In this document: in pieces, positions 1 to 10,917 of the stretch
Numbering within the stretch: position 1 is the first letter of the stretch
How the letters are laid out: every line of letters begins with the position of its first letter
Assembly: GCF_030272615.1 (NCBI RefSeq)
Contig: NC_081410.1
Location: 568,619,152 to 568,683,151, forward strand
Length of the DNA: 64,000 nucleotides
Source: Cryptomeria japonica
Lineage: Eukaryota; Streptophyta; Pinopsida; Cupressales; Cupressaceae
Direction: 5' to 3'
Translations under genes and position numbers: made by a program
The notes under the pieces: generated by a model
What the model saw: only the letters and a program-made list of their open reading frames with translations
The model's database searches: none
Told to the model about the DNA's origin: nothing

Positions 1-1
1 T

Positions 2-3000
2 TCTAGGTTGAAATCACATAGGATGAGAACACCTATCCCAGAATGTGCTACTAGTGACAACAATTTGGATTCGCTCATGATCGAAACTAATGAGGAGAGT
101 GCCATCGATGACCTCGATGATTGCCTTAATATACCCGAATATAACCACATCTTCACTCTTAGCTCCGCTGACTCCGAAGACATTAAAGGCCTTCCCCTTG
201 TTCACCATCAACTTATTGACTAGGATTATGAAGGACCAGCACAATTTGACACCTTCCAAAATGATGAAGCTATTATGGACTATCTTGGCATACGAGATGA
301 TCTTCCCCCCGGGGACCATAAAGTAGGATACACTATAGAACTCAACAACATGGCATATTTTGGTGAGGGTGTCGAACCTTCCAGTCGCAAAAATGTGAAA
401 ATAAGAACAAATCAAGGGTCTTATGGCGAAAACCACATTATGGTGCTATCTGATCCCAAAAAAGTAAAAAGAAAGGATGTATCTGAGGGCAAAAACCTCT
501 CTGAGGCACTCGAAGATGGAAGGCTCGACATTCTCCCAACCTCGTATGAGGAAAAGTCATCCATGTTGGTAGAGGAGACTATCAAAACAAACATTGGTAT
601 GGAAGAGGTTCCACACAACATATTCCTGGCTAAATCATTGACAGAGTCTGAAAGGTCACAGTTCATAAGTTTCTTCAAGGAACGACAAATCAACTTTGCA
701 TGGTCATACGCTGATATGCCTGGACTAGGTCCGGATTTGGTAATGCATCATTTGACAGTCAAACCGGGGGCAAAGCCAGTGAAACAGAAATTAAGAAAAA
801 TGCATCCACAAGTGGCATTACTAGTCAAAGCAGAGCTGGAGAAGTTATTGGATGTCGGATTCATACGCCCAATTGATTATCCTGAATGGATCTCCAATTT
901 AGTACCTGTCAGTAAACCAGATCGCAGTATCAGAATATGTACAGATTTCAGAGACATCAACAAAGCTTGTCCAAAAGATGACTTTCCATTACCAAATATT
1001 GACTTGATCGTTGATCTCACAGCAGGTCACGAAATGTTATCATTAATGGATGGATTTTCTGGTTATAATCAAATAAGGATCGCACCCGAAGATCAATACA
1101 AAACATCATTCACTTGTCCTTGGGGAACTTTCTGTTGGAATGTCATGCCCTTTGGGCTAAAAAATGCAGGTGCTACATATCAAAGAGCAATGACCACTAT
1201 CTTTCATGATCTCATGCACATAACTGTGGAAGATTATGTTGATGATCTCTTGGGTAAATCAGTAGACAGAAATACACATTTGGACATACTTTCAGTCATC
1301 TTTGATCGGTTGGAAAAATACAAAGTAAGATTAAACCCCAAGAAATGTGTCTTTGGAGTAACCTCTGGGAAACTTCTAGGATTCATTGTGTCCAAAAGAG
1401 GAATCGAAGCTGATCCAGCAAAAGTCAAGGCTATTTTGGACATGCTGCCACCTAGAAATATCAGTCAACTTCGATCCTTACAAGGGAGACTCCAGTCTAT
1501 ACGAAGATTCATAGCACAACTTGCAGATAAGTGTAATCCTTTTCAACACCTACTACATAAAAACATCAAATTCAAATGGGATGATAATTATCAACAAGCT
1601 TTTCAGACGCTCAAAGATTATCTTTTGAATCCGCTAGTTTTGATGCCACCAGTTCCAGATCAGCCTTTGCTACTATACATATTAGCTACTCCAACAGCAC
1701 TGGGGGCACTCCTAGCACAACAAATTGCTGAGGGCAAGGAAAAGGCCGTATACTATATCAGTCGCACATTGGTGGGATATGAGCTAAACTACACACCAAT
1801 CGAGCGTGCATGTCTCGCCGTGGTCTTTGCTTCGCAGAAATTACGTCATTACATGCTCACTCATAAGACTAAGTTGGTTGCAAGGATAGATCCATTGAAA
1901 TACCTCCTCAATAAAGCAACACTTACTGGGCGGCTAGCCAAATGGGTAATTATCCTTAGTGAATTCGACATCGAGTATGTGGATAGAAAAGCAATAAAAG
2001 GACAAGCCATCGCGGATCAATTAGTAGATGCCCCCATGATTGATGATGTTCCTCTAAATTCAGAATATCCAGACAAAGCCATTTTAACAATATCACATGC
2101 AAAGCCATGGCAACTATACTTTGACGGCTCATACACATAGCATGGGGCAGGAGCTGGTATTCTCTTTATAACTCCTCAAGGGGATTCTATACCAAAATCA
2201 TACCGCTTATCATTTCCTTGCACTAACAATATAGTGGAATATGAGGCATTAACAACTAGATTACGAATTGCAGTTCAGTGGAAGATCCAGGAACTTCGTG
2301 TTTTTGGGGATTCCCAACTTGTCATCCGTCAAGCAATTGATGATTACCAAACAAAAGATGAAAAATTATTGCCTTACAAGCAAATGGTGGATTATTTGAA
2401 ACAACATTTCACAAAGATAGATTTTGAGCAGATACCAAGAGAGCAGAATCGTGTTGCAGATGCCATGGCTACAATTGCTTCACTGATTGATCTACCTCAA
2501 AATGAGACCTGCTATGAGTTCTTGGTGGACAACCTGTTGGTTCCTTCATATGAGATCACTCTTACTGAAATGATATGCGTTGTTGGTCCCAAATCCCAGT
2601 TATATGGTTCCATCTTCACATACCTTCACGACAATACCCTACCTCCTGATCTATCAAATAACCAACGTCGCACTTTCATTCACCAATCCTCTTGATATGT
2701 CATTTTAGCTGATATCCTATACCGGCGAGGTCTAGATGGCACTCTTCTTAGATGTTTAGAAAGCGACGAAGCTCAGATTGCATTACGTGAAGTGCATGAA
2801 GAGATATGTGGTCCACATGCTAGTGGTCCTACCTTGGCCAAGAAACTCATTAGGACTGGATATTACTGGCCCAATATGGAAAAAGACTCATATCAGTTTG
2901 TCAAGAAATTTAAGCAATGTCAAATTCATGGAGACCTCATACATGCGCCAGCACAAGAACTACAACCACTTGCGTCTCCTTGGCCCTTTTGTCAGTGGGG

Positions 3001-3856
3001 GCTCGACCTCATAGGCAAGATTCACCCTCCTTCTTCCAATGGTCATAAATTCATTATCACAGCCACAGAGTATTTCACAAAATGGATTGAAGTCGTGCCT
3101 CTCACACAAGTCACTGGAAAACAGATTGCTACCTTCGTCCTTAACTATATCATTTGCTGATATGGTATTCCTATTTCCATTATTACTGATAACGGGCGTC
3201 CCTTCAAAAATCAGGATGTTCATGAACTCTGTGACCACTTCCATATTTCCCATCGTTTCTCCACACCATATTACCCCCAAGGTAATGGCCAAGCTGAGGC
3301 ATCTAATAAAACAATCCTTAAAATCCTCAAGAAGACAGTCGACGACGCTGGCCGTAATTGGCATATCCAACTCAATCTTGCACTTTGGGCCTACCGCACA
3401 AGTGTCCGCACACCTACAGGAGCTACACCCTATTCACTTGTTTATGGTGCTGAAGCCATCTTGCCTATTGAGGTCGAGTTACCCTCTTTACGGGTCTGTT
3501 TGCAAAACATCATCACTGATGAAGATTACAGGGTCTCTCGCTTACAAGAACTAGAACTGCTAGATGAACGGAGACAAACTGCTTTTAATCATCTCAAGGC
3601 TTACCAACAATGAATGAGTCGTAGCTACAATCACAAGGTCAAGCCTCACACATTTGAGGTAGGTGAATTGGTTCTCAGAGAAAACCCCAAGAATCAGCAA
3701 GACAGAGAGAAGAAGGGCAAATTCAAACCAAATTGGCTTGGTCCTTACATCGTTACAGTAGCATATGGATCTGGGGCATATCAGCTCTCAACTACAAAAG
3801 GTGAACCTTTGGAGGATCCTATCAACAACATGCACCTTCGCAAAGTCTACACATAG
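2..3856 (+). pseudogene. Tat-type pol polyprotein (RT, RNase H, aRNase H, integrase), nonsense-mutated
   Basis: One reading frame runs from the window edge to the stop after 3856 without any frameshift. It copies element RNA to DNA and integrates it. Visible landmarks: RT with FSGYNQI and the catalytic YVDD (1235-1246), a first RNase H around 1660-2000, a second RNase H opening at LYFDGSYT (~2114) with FGDSQLVIRQ and NRVADAMA, an integrase HHCC finger (~2790-2945), and integrase core acidic residues in GLDLIGK, ITDNG and GQAEASNK. The C-terminal part (3614-3856) is the usual basic tail. In-frame stops are TAG at 221 and 2138 and TGA at 2693, 3158 and 3611, so this copy is inactive. At several of them the family residue is Gln or Arg, consistent with C-to-T change in CAG or CGA codons. 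The N-terminal portion is cut by the window. Confidence 0.9.
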
Positions 3857-5508
3857 CTCTTTGAAATATCCTAATTCAAAAATAGAAAAAAAAATCAAAA
3901 AAATTCAAAAATACAAAAAAAAAATCAAAAAAATTCAAAAATACAAAAAAAATCATAAAAACAAAAAAATCGTTACTTGGTGAAAACCTGACAAACAGGT
4001 GCCTTGTGACAACAAAAACATTGAAAAATCAAAAAAGTAAAGAGAAATAATTTCGTCCAACGGTGAAAACCACTTCGGTGGTGCCCTGGGCAAGTACCAT
4101 GGTGAAAACTGGGTCACCAGCGCCATGCGTAGAGACATTGCTCCTCCCTCCTTCAGGATTCTCTTTCATCACTTCACTCTGCACACACTCACAACCAATT
4201 CATCCATAATAAACTTACCCATTCCCATTATGGCTTGTTATTGATCTACCCAAGATTGGTTAGCCATTCATAATAAACCTTCCTTTCCCCCCATAATAAA
4301 TCAAATCCTATATGTGGCTGCGGCAAATCCTATGTCTAGTGATGGGTGTGGAACTAAGAACATCACATGTTTCGAGGAGTACAGTTTCTTCCAGCTTCCT
4401 TCAGTCTATCCATGCACAATCCGCAATAAAGCAACATTTGCATCATAGATCCGCAATAAAGTTTCATCTTCTCCGCAATAAAGTATTAGCTTCATGGATT
4501 CAGTCAGTTTCAGATGAGACACATCAGCAACAATGAGCTTCAGCAAATCAAATCTTTCAACAGACTCAGACAACATATGGTTCAGTGCTATCTATCCTTT
4601 TTGTGAAAGTAAACATTGTGACCACAATCAAATAAGACTTATACAAGTGACAAGAGACACTAAACTTGAGGACTACAGTGGATGTTGGTGTCGAGTCTTG
4701 GTTTTCTTTTGGTTTCATCTCTTTTGGTGACATGTCTTTTAGCTTTTTCGGGATGTCTCTGACTAGAGATTTTATCTCTAGGATGTCTTTGACTAGAAAG
4801 GCGAGGATGGGGTATCGTCACCTATTTTTGTTTGCTGTCTGTGGATTGTCTCTTAGTAATGCTATGACTTGTCCAAGGATATGAGGACACTGTGAGTCTA
4901 GTATGAACTGAGGCATTCCTTGTTTGTGATTGTCTTATCTCCATGCAAATAGGTACAATGACTTTCTGGGTCGAACATATGCCTCGATTGTCATAACCTA
5001 CTTGCCATAATAAAGCTCAATGATGATAATGCACAAGAAGCTCTTTCACGTTCATATCTTCTGTCTTTCATCCCCCTTTCTTGATTGACTTCCATCGTCC
5101 TTCTTGAGTCCGCGTAGCCTATTATCACATGACTGAGTATAATGACACACCAAAAACATTTGCATTTCATGAAGTTTGCACTTGCATTTCCACATATAAG
5201 CATTTTTATCACAATTGCATCACATCATACACAACACGTGTTAGCACAATTTTCATCTGCATTACATACATTCACATTTGCATCATGCATCACATATACA
5301 ACATAAAAGAACAAAATATATTGCATTGCATCATGTACATATTTGCATCCATATCATAAACATATATCATGAAACATCTCATCACATAGGTACACATGCA
5401 TATAGCTGCCACAAAAAATGAATCATCTCATATATATAATCAAAAGTGTCATGATACAATGATGTCAAAAAATCATATGGCTACAATCACCCGCAGGTGT
5501 CTACATCA
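3857..5508 (+). other. Tat element post-pol region, non-coding
   Basis: No credible gene. It begins with an A-rich stretch (about 3885-3970) of imperfect direct repeats of AAAAATCAAAAAAATTCAAA, followed by three GGTGAAAAC-hairpin units. Between about 4200 and 5010 the strings CCATAATAAA and CCGCAATAAAGT recur (near 4204, 4267, 4292, 4421, 4452, 4474 and 5005); AATAAA cores suggest degenerate polyadenylation-like signals, though this is inference. The remainder (5130-5500) is CAT/CACAT-rich low-complexity sequence. Confidence 0.6.
3979..4126 (+). repeat. Three GGTGAAAAC + hairpin units after pol
   Basis: GGTGAAAAC occurs at about 3979, 4061 and 4100. Each copy is followed directly by a short stem-loop and a GCC-type tail: CCTG-acaaa-CAGG, CCAC-ttc-GGTGG and CTGG-gtca-CCAG. 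The stems differ in sequence while the hairpin form is retained, which hints at selection on RNA structure. A role in RNA packaging, 3' processing or translation is speculation. Confidence 0.55.
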
Positions 5509-6056
5509 TCATACAAAAAAAGTACAATACTGATACATAGGGAGCCCTCTAAGGCTATGATGAACTCCCTCCCTCGGAGCCACCTGGCCTTGACGACATC
5601 TGAGCCCCTGAGGGACCCGCCCCAGGATCATCCCTCCTGTCCCCTCTATCTGGTGGTGAAGGACCCATAGCCCCACCACTCGATGCCTATCTCCTCCGCT
5701 CCCTCCCGTAGCTGTCGCTATCCGCGATGGTCTATGGAAGCTCCTCGCTCGCTGATCTGCTGGCACTACACCATAATAGAGGTCCCGCCAGTAGGCAATC
5801 TCCTCTCCTGCCTGTAGGACATATGCATAGCCTGCCCCTGTGTCCTCCACCGCCTGTCTCCCTGCCCTCAGCACTTTCTCAGCCTCTATGTAGTGCTGAA
5901 TTGCCTGATCTCTCTCCCGCTTAGTATCCCTGAGCCTCATCCTGAGCCAATCCCTCTCCCTCTCCAGCTCCTATATCTCATCTGCCTAGCCCTGACAGAT
6001 CTCCTTGAGCTCAATCAGCTCATCCTCCTCTGGGTCAGCCCCCTCTGCCTCTGCCT

Positions 6057-6245
6057 GTGGCTCCCCCTCGGCAGGTGCCTGCCCCTGTACCTGTACCTGT
6101 ACTGGTGCCTGTACGGGTACCTGTCTCTATACATGCCTCTATGCCTGTACCTATCTCTGTCCCTACATCTGTCCTTGTACCTATCCTTGTCTCTGTACCT
6201 GTGCTCTGGGACCCTGTGCTGCTGATACCTGTAGGGGCAATCCAC
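6057..6245. repeat. Coding minisatellite of ACCTGTACCTGT type
   Basis: A run of 6- to 12-base imperfect repeats around CCTGTACCTGTA and CCTATCTCTGTC. Read on the minus strand it gives a Gln/Val-rich QVQVQ-like linker in the PMD frame. All three plus frames also stay open, producing low-complexity ORFs that are not genes. Several of the stops in the PMD frame fall here, as expected for an unconstrained expanding repeat. Confidence 0.7.
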
Positions 6246-7574
6246 TGCGACCCCTCACCACCTGAGCCTGTCTCTCCTGTCCACCCTCCCTCCGAGGTGC
6301 AACCCTCCTCTCCCCAACTACTCCTCTCCTCCTCTGTCGGCCTCTACCCCCATCACCTCCACCATCATCATCATCGTCCCCACCTCCATCTCCCTCCAGC
6401 AGCTCTCCTGGATCTATCAATCGGGGGAATGGATGCTCTGCCCAATATGCTGTATACTCAGCATCCATCTCGGCGTCCTCAATCTCCGGCCACATATCCC
6501 AGGGAAGGGGCACCATCTCTGCCAGCTGTGTGACTGCCTGATCATATGACAGTAAGGGCCCAAACTGCACTTGATCCCTAACTATGCGGGCATACATGCC
6601 CGAGCCCCGTGGCATCCTCTGGATCCTGCCATACTGCCTGCACACCCTGTCCACCAGCTGCCTCTCTAACACATAGGGCATCCACCTAATCAGGTACCTA
6701 CTTTAGAAGGTATAGGGTAGCTCCACTGCATCATCCTCCCAATCCTCACAGCCTAGATATGGTCTCCATATGACCACATCAATGTCATCGATCACCCGCC
6801 ACCAATGCTCCAACCTACCAATCCACGGCTGTGATGTGATCATATCATATAACTCTACAAAGCTACGTCCGTGACCCCTACCCCTGAAGTGTATCGGTCG
6901 GGTAATCGGCAGATGCTCATAGGCCCATACCTACAGCAGTGTCACTCCACAGCCCAATCCCACTGACCCGTGATAAACAAACTGGTGAAGCTCATAATAC
7001 AAATGGGCCAACACACATGGTCCCTAGGCATATCTGGTGTGCTGGGTCACCAGTGTCTCTAGTGCTTCCCCCCAGCCCACAGCCAATCCCCGTGTCGCCC
7101 TGTTTGGACACAGGAACCCACTAATAGCTCCTTCGATCACTGCCGGCAATGCTAAACCTGTAGCGGTCATGGTGTCCCATGCCACGTGCCCTGCCCTCAT
7201 CTCTAATCTGAGATCCTGAAACACCTGTCTCAATGCCTCCCGATCTCCATCATGATCATATGGAATCAAATCTCCATCAATCGGTATCTGTAGAATCCTG
7301 TAGACATCCTCCAGGGTGACTGTCATCTCACCCATTGGCAAATGGAAGGTGCACATCTCAGAATGCCATCTCTCAGCAAGCACAGTCAGCAAACCCATGT
7401 TTGCCCGAAACTCAGGCACATACAGCACATGTCTCAGACCCATCTCCTCGATGGCAGCTCTGTCTCCAACTGACAGCTTAGGTCACAACCTCTGCGTCGA
7501 CGGGAATCTCTCTCGTGACTCCAGCATCGGCAAGTACTCCTGCAGTCAAACAAATCAAATCATGTCAGTCATAG

Positions 7575-7860
7575 TGGCATTCACTGTTTATCACAAAATG
7601 CTACTCATTATCTAAATGCACATAGCTATTTATCCTAGTGACACTCACTGTTCATCACAAAGTGTTACTATCTATCCTAGTAGTACTCCTTGTTCATCAC
7701 AAAGTACTACGTGTGTGACACTCACTGTTTATCACAAAGTGTTACTCACATTTGCACTCCCTATTCATCACAAAGTGCTGCTCATACTTTGGGTACTCCC
7801 TGTTCATCACAAAGTACTCTATCTTGGTACTCACTATTCATCACAAAGTGCCTTGATCTA
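7575..7860. repeat. Tandem repeat around TGTTCATCACAAAGT in the PMD intron
   Basis: About seven imperfect units of 30-45 bases share the core ACTC(C/A)CTGTTCATCACAAAGTG. They sit inside the proposed intron of the antisense PMD gene. No coding potential is evident. Confidence 0.7.
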
Positions 7861-7979
7861 TCCTAGTCTTCATAGAGGACCTGCTTGAGTGTATCCTCTC
7901 AGTAGCTTATCCAATCGACAACGTATGTTCATTACAGAACTGTCGATTTGACCTAGAAGACCAAAACTTGCATTTTTCA

Positions 7980-8235
7980 ACGCAAACGTGCTTGACTGAC
8001 ACAAACGTGCCTATAGACTGCATAGATGCGCATGTACAACACAGACGCGCCTGTATAACATAAACATGCTTATACCATGCATAAATGCGACTTGGCTACG
8101 CAGACGCCCCTAAACATCACAGATGCGCCCACATTCGACGCAGACGCAGTTCCAGACACAGATGTGCCTGGCACCGACACAAACGCGTTTGGAGGACACA
8201 GACGCGCCTGGCACCGACACAGACGCATTTCAACG
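7980..8235. repeat. Tandem repeat around CACAGACGCGCCTG
   Basis: Roughly ten degenerate units of ~20-30 bases share GACACA(G/A)ACGCGCCTG. It is CpG-rich compared with the flanks, with many units showing CA or TG in place of CG. It is the second array within the proposed PMD intron. Confidence 0.65.
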
Positions 8236-8775
8236 GTTTTGACATTTTTTAAGCCCTACTTCTAGGCGCATTTATTGCTCTAACTAGCATGCATTAATGA
8301 AAAAATTAAATGCGTCAAAGTATAAGGAGGTTTGGTGGTACTTACTGGCTCTCCTGCCTCTGCTGGCCTCTAAAATCGGCGAACACGGTCGAATCTATGC
8401 ACGAAAGCCATCTCTGCTGACTGCTCCTGCTCTTTTCTCGCTCTGCACTTTGATCTCGTGAAGGTGTAGATGACAATGAGGATGTATTTTCCCCCGTGGT
8501 CTATCTTATAGACTGTCCTAGCCCTCATTTCCCGAGTCAGTCTTCTTTATCCCGTGACTTTGTCACTTTATCCAGTCAGTCCATTCTATCCTGTCTTTCT
8601 TATCAAGAGATTGTCTGTGATCTTTCTAGACATTTTCATCCAATCTCTCGAGGGGGCATATCATTCCCATCTTGAGGCAACTCTGTATCAGTTTATCTTA
8701 TCTTCTTTGAAACAACACTTCAAGCCGCATTGTCTCAAAGAGGGCCAAATGTAGACACCCAAAATTGTCATGTCT

Positions 8776-9002
8776 AATTAAATAAATATTTTATTTATTT
8801 AATTATCTAAGCCTAATTCTTTTATTAATTAAATAAATCTTTATTTATTTAATTAATTCATTTTATCCTCTTCTAGCCTTATTTAAATAAATACATTTAT
8901 TTATTTAAATTATCATTTTCCTAAATTAAATAAATATTTTATTTATTTAATTGATCTCATTTCTTCTATTAATTAAATAAATCTTTATTTATTTAATTAA
9001 TT
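8776..9002. repeat. Five consecutive AT-rich perfect or near-perfect palindromes
   Basis: Stem-loops of ~29-34 bases lie at about 8776-8804, 8824-8853, 8881-8910, 8924-8952 and 8968-9001. The first has 13-base arms (AATTAAATAAATA and its complement) around TTT. The first resembles the fourth and the second nearly equals the fifth, including the following TTCATT, so a ~145-bp block seems duplicated. Confidence 0.85.
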
Positions 9003-9161
9003 CATTAGCTTTTTCTACCTATGACACATGTCATTCATCTCTTAATTCATACACTACCTACCCCTTTCATTATTTTATTATTTCTTTTACCTACCCTCTA
9101 ATCATAGCCGACCTCCTTTTACACCTCTCAATCTTATCCCTCCATTTCATATTGTGTCTTC

Positions 9162-9169
9162 TATTTAAG
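9162..9169 (+). promoter_or_regulatory. TATA-like box in candidate LTR
   Basis: TATTTAAG followed by GAGATGCC lies in the position expected for an LTR promoter, ~410 bases after the LTR start. It is the only TATA-like element in a GC-moderate context in this segment. Function is inferred. Confidence 0.35.
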
Positions 9170-9540
9170 GAGATGCCTCCTTCATTATCAAACCCTAATG
9201 AACTAACAACTTGATCAATTGACTATATTATGATCCTACTTGCAACCACATTCCGTTCTTTGTTGAGCTCTTGTGCACATAAAATCTGAGAGCAAATATA
9301 TCAAGAAAGATCAATGGAGATAGGAAGAATGGAGATCAAAACCCTATTGGACATGTGATGGTATCATCTTTGTGATTTTGTTTTATTTACATTGTCTTAG
9401 GTAATCTTCATATGTTATGGTGGATCTTTGTTACTGTTAGGCTAGGGTTTTGTGGTTGAAATCATTTATCCTTTCAATTATGTTATTATTGTTATCCATT
9501 TTCACCATAAACATTAAGTACTAATTTTTATTTACATGGT

Positions 9541-10350
9541 CTATTTAACAGTTGATGAAGGGGAGGAGTTGACATAGATCCAGGAGGGCACCTTGATGGC
9601 CATTTCATTTGGGCTTGATAGCTTTACGATACATATATTATTGCACCTAGTCGTTTGTATTTTATTGTACATACATTCTCATCATTTATATTGGTATTAA
9701 TTAGATTATGTAGTAAATTACATGTATATCTTATTTTAGTCTTGTAGGGCACAAGTAGCGTGAGTGCGGGCTGTGTGATTCAAGATCTAGTAGTGCAGTT
9801 GGAGACAAGGGAAAGGTAATTGAATGCAAATATGATTGAATAAATAATTTAAATAACTTAGAATAATTATACATGTCTAGACATAGATTGATAGTTTCAC
9901 ATACTTGTTGTGTATATGTACAGAAAATTCTTGGCTTCACATCCTTGTTGATTACACCCACTATACCTAAAGATGATGATGAAGAAGAAGAATAAGAAGA
10001 AGAGATGCCTTGAGTACATGTGTGTTTATTTTATTTTGTGTTTAGTAGATATAATTCATTATTATCAGTGACAATTATATGCTAACTTGTATCAATGTCA
10101 TGTTTGTGAACATATGTAGGTTGTGTATGAAAATATTAAAAACATACATCAAGAGTCCTCCAAAGACGAAGAGAAAATGTGGAGATGAGGTAAACAAGAA
10201 TAGTTCAATTATAGTTCATTTTTATGTTAACTTTTTGAATGGGAGTTATATAATAGAACTAATCTTAATCGTGGTTTATTTTTTCTTGTGCAGGATCCTT
10301 CAGAGCTGAGCAGTGCGGTGAAGAGGATCGATTTTGATGATCCATCAGTA
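9541..10350 (+). other. Exon-like traces of an unidentified decayed gene
   Basis: Several short segments are bounded by plausible splice sites: acceptor CTTGTAG at ~9748 with donor AAG|GTAATT at ~9816, a segment ~10120-10188 ending GAG|GTAAAC, and acceptor CTTGTGCAG at ~10293 opening into DPSELSSAVKRIDFDDPSVA-stop. The last two join in phase after a lysine-rich stretch (PPKTKRKC). No family is recognised and upstream segments contain stops. It may be the 3' exons of an old gene or element ORF, or chance. Confidence 0.3.
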
Positions 10351-10917
10351 GCTTAGGATATTATAGATAGTTTTGGGATTCTTACATGTCTAGTTGGCAT
10401 GTATATTTTATAAATGGACATACATTCACATATATAGACATACATTTTGTTTGAGTTGGTGTTTATGCCATATTTGTGTATGGACATACACTTGTAATCA
10501 TTTGACATTTTCATATATACAGAAATTGATATTTGATCATATAAATCATTGCTCATGTGTGCATGGTGTTATCATTTTAAACTTTAATCTTCAATCCAAT
10601 AATTAACAATGGTTAATAATGGTTATTTAATGAACAATACAATTCATTTCATTTCATTATAAGTGTTGTTTGTATAATCTCCAGATTATATATAATTCAT
10701 TTCATCTAAATCGTAAGTGTTAAATTTGGTTGCCTTTGGCAACGTCACCAAATTTAATGACCTCCTTGCTCATCAGGCCTCCACGAGGTCAAATTTGGAA
10801 GACAAGTGTTTTTATGGATTCTCAATGTAAATAAGGTGAAATATAATCATTTTTTATGTAATAAGGTCATCTAGACCAATATTTGTTATGTCTAGTCATA
10901 GGTTACTCATATTGGCA

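Larger units (their letters stand above)
5509..8411 (-). pseudogene. Antisense plant mobile domain (MAIN-like) gene in the Tat 3' region
   Basis: Reads opposite to pol. The large exon (about 7543 down to 5509) is one frame with stops near 7484, 7024, 6700 and in the repeat part. The N-terminal half contains VLAERWHSEMCTFHLPMGEM and LEDVYRILQIPIDGD, the diagnostic core of plant mobile domain proteins (MAIN/MAIL family, PMD-C type known from Ty3 elements). LL-stop-VWAYEHLP lies further on. An acidic GDGGGDDDDDGG stretch follows, then a Gln/Arg-rich repetitive segment and a coiled coil (RERDWLRMRLRDTKRERDQA). The exon start has a strong acceptor (TTTGACTGCAG) and a donor CA|GTAAGT sits at ~8343, so an ~800-bp intron holding tandem repeats is likely. 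A first exon would begin at the ATG at 8411, but carries a TAG. PMD proteins in plants act in transcription and TE silencing; a role for this copy is unknown. Confidence 0.75.
1..9540 (+). mobile_element. Ty3/gypsy Tat-lineage LTR retrotransposon, 3' part
   Basis: The window opens inside the pol region of a Ty3/gypsy element. Reverse transcriptase, RNase H, a second archaeal-type RNase H, integrase zinc finger and integrase core follow in one frame. The double RNase H before integrase is a hallmark of the Tat (Ogre/Tat) branch of plant Ty3 elements. After pol comes an unusually long (~4.9 kb) 3' region with an A-rich tract, hairpin repeats and an opposite-strand PMD frame. A segment opening with TGTAGACACCC at 8753, preceded by purine-rich AAAGAGGGCCAAA, is the best 3' LTR candidate. 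The 5' LTR, gag and protease lie outside the window. The right end is not defined: I could not find a matching CTACA-type terminus, so the end given is approximate. Confidence 0.85.
8753..9540 (+). repeat. Candidate 3' LTR of the Tat element
   Basis: Starts TGTAGACACCC immediately after a purine tract (AAAGAGGGCCAAA), the expected PPT-LTR junction of Tat elements. The U3-like part is dominated by five AT-rich palindromes. A TATA-like TATTTAAG lies at 9162-9169, followed by a short leader-like segment. The right boundary is uncertain because the partner 5' LTR is outside the window and no inverted terminus was found. Confidence 0.5.

Noticed and set aside
5727-6533. Plus-strand Pro/Leu/Cys-rich ORFs
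   Set aside because: They overlap the PMD frame and its minisatellite; composition reflects the repeat, with no family signal.
5509-8411. PMD frame as a host MAIN/MAIL gene
   Set aside because: Its location between Tat pol and the candidate 3' LTR, and its multiple stops, make an element-borne copy more likely than a cellular gene.
8753-10400. Exact right end of the Tat LTR
   Set aside because: No inverted terminus or second LTR copy is in the window, so the boundary cannot be fixed.
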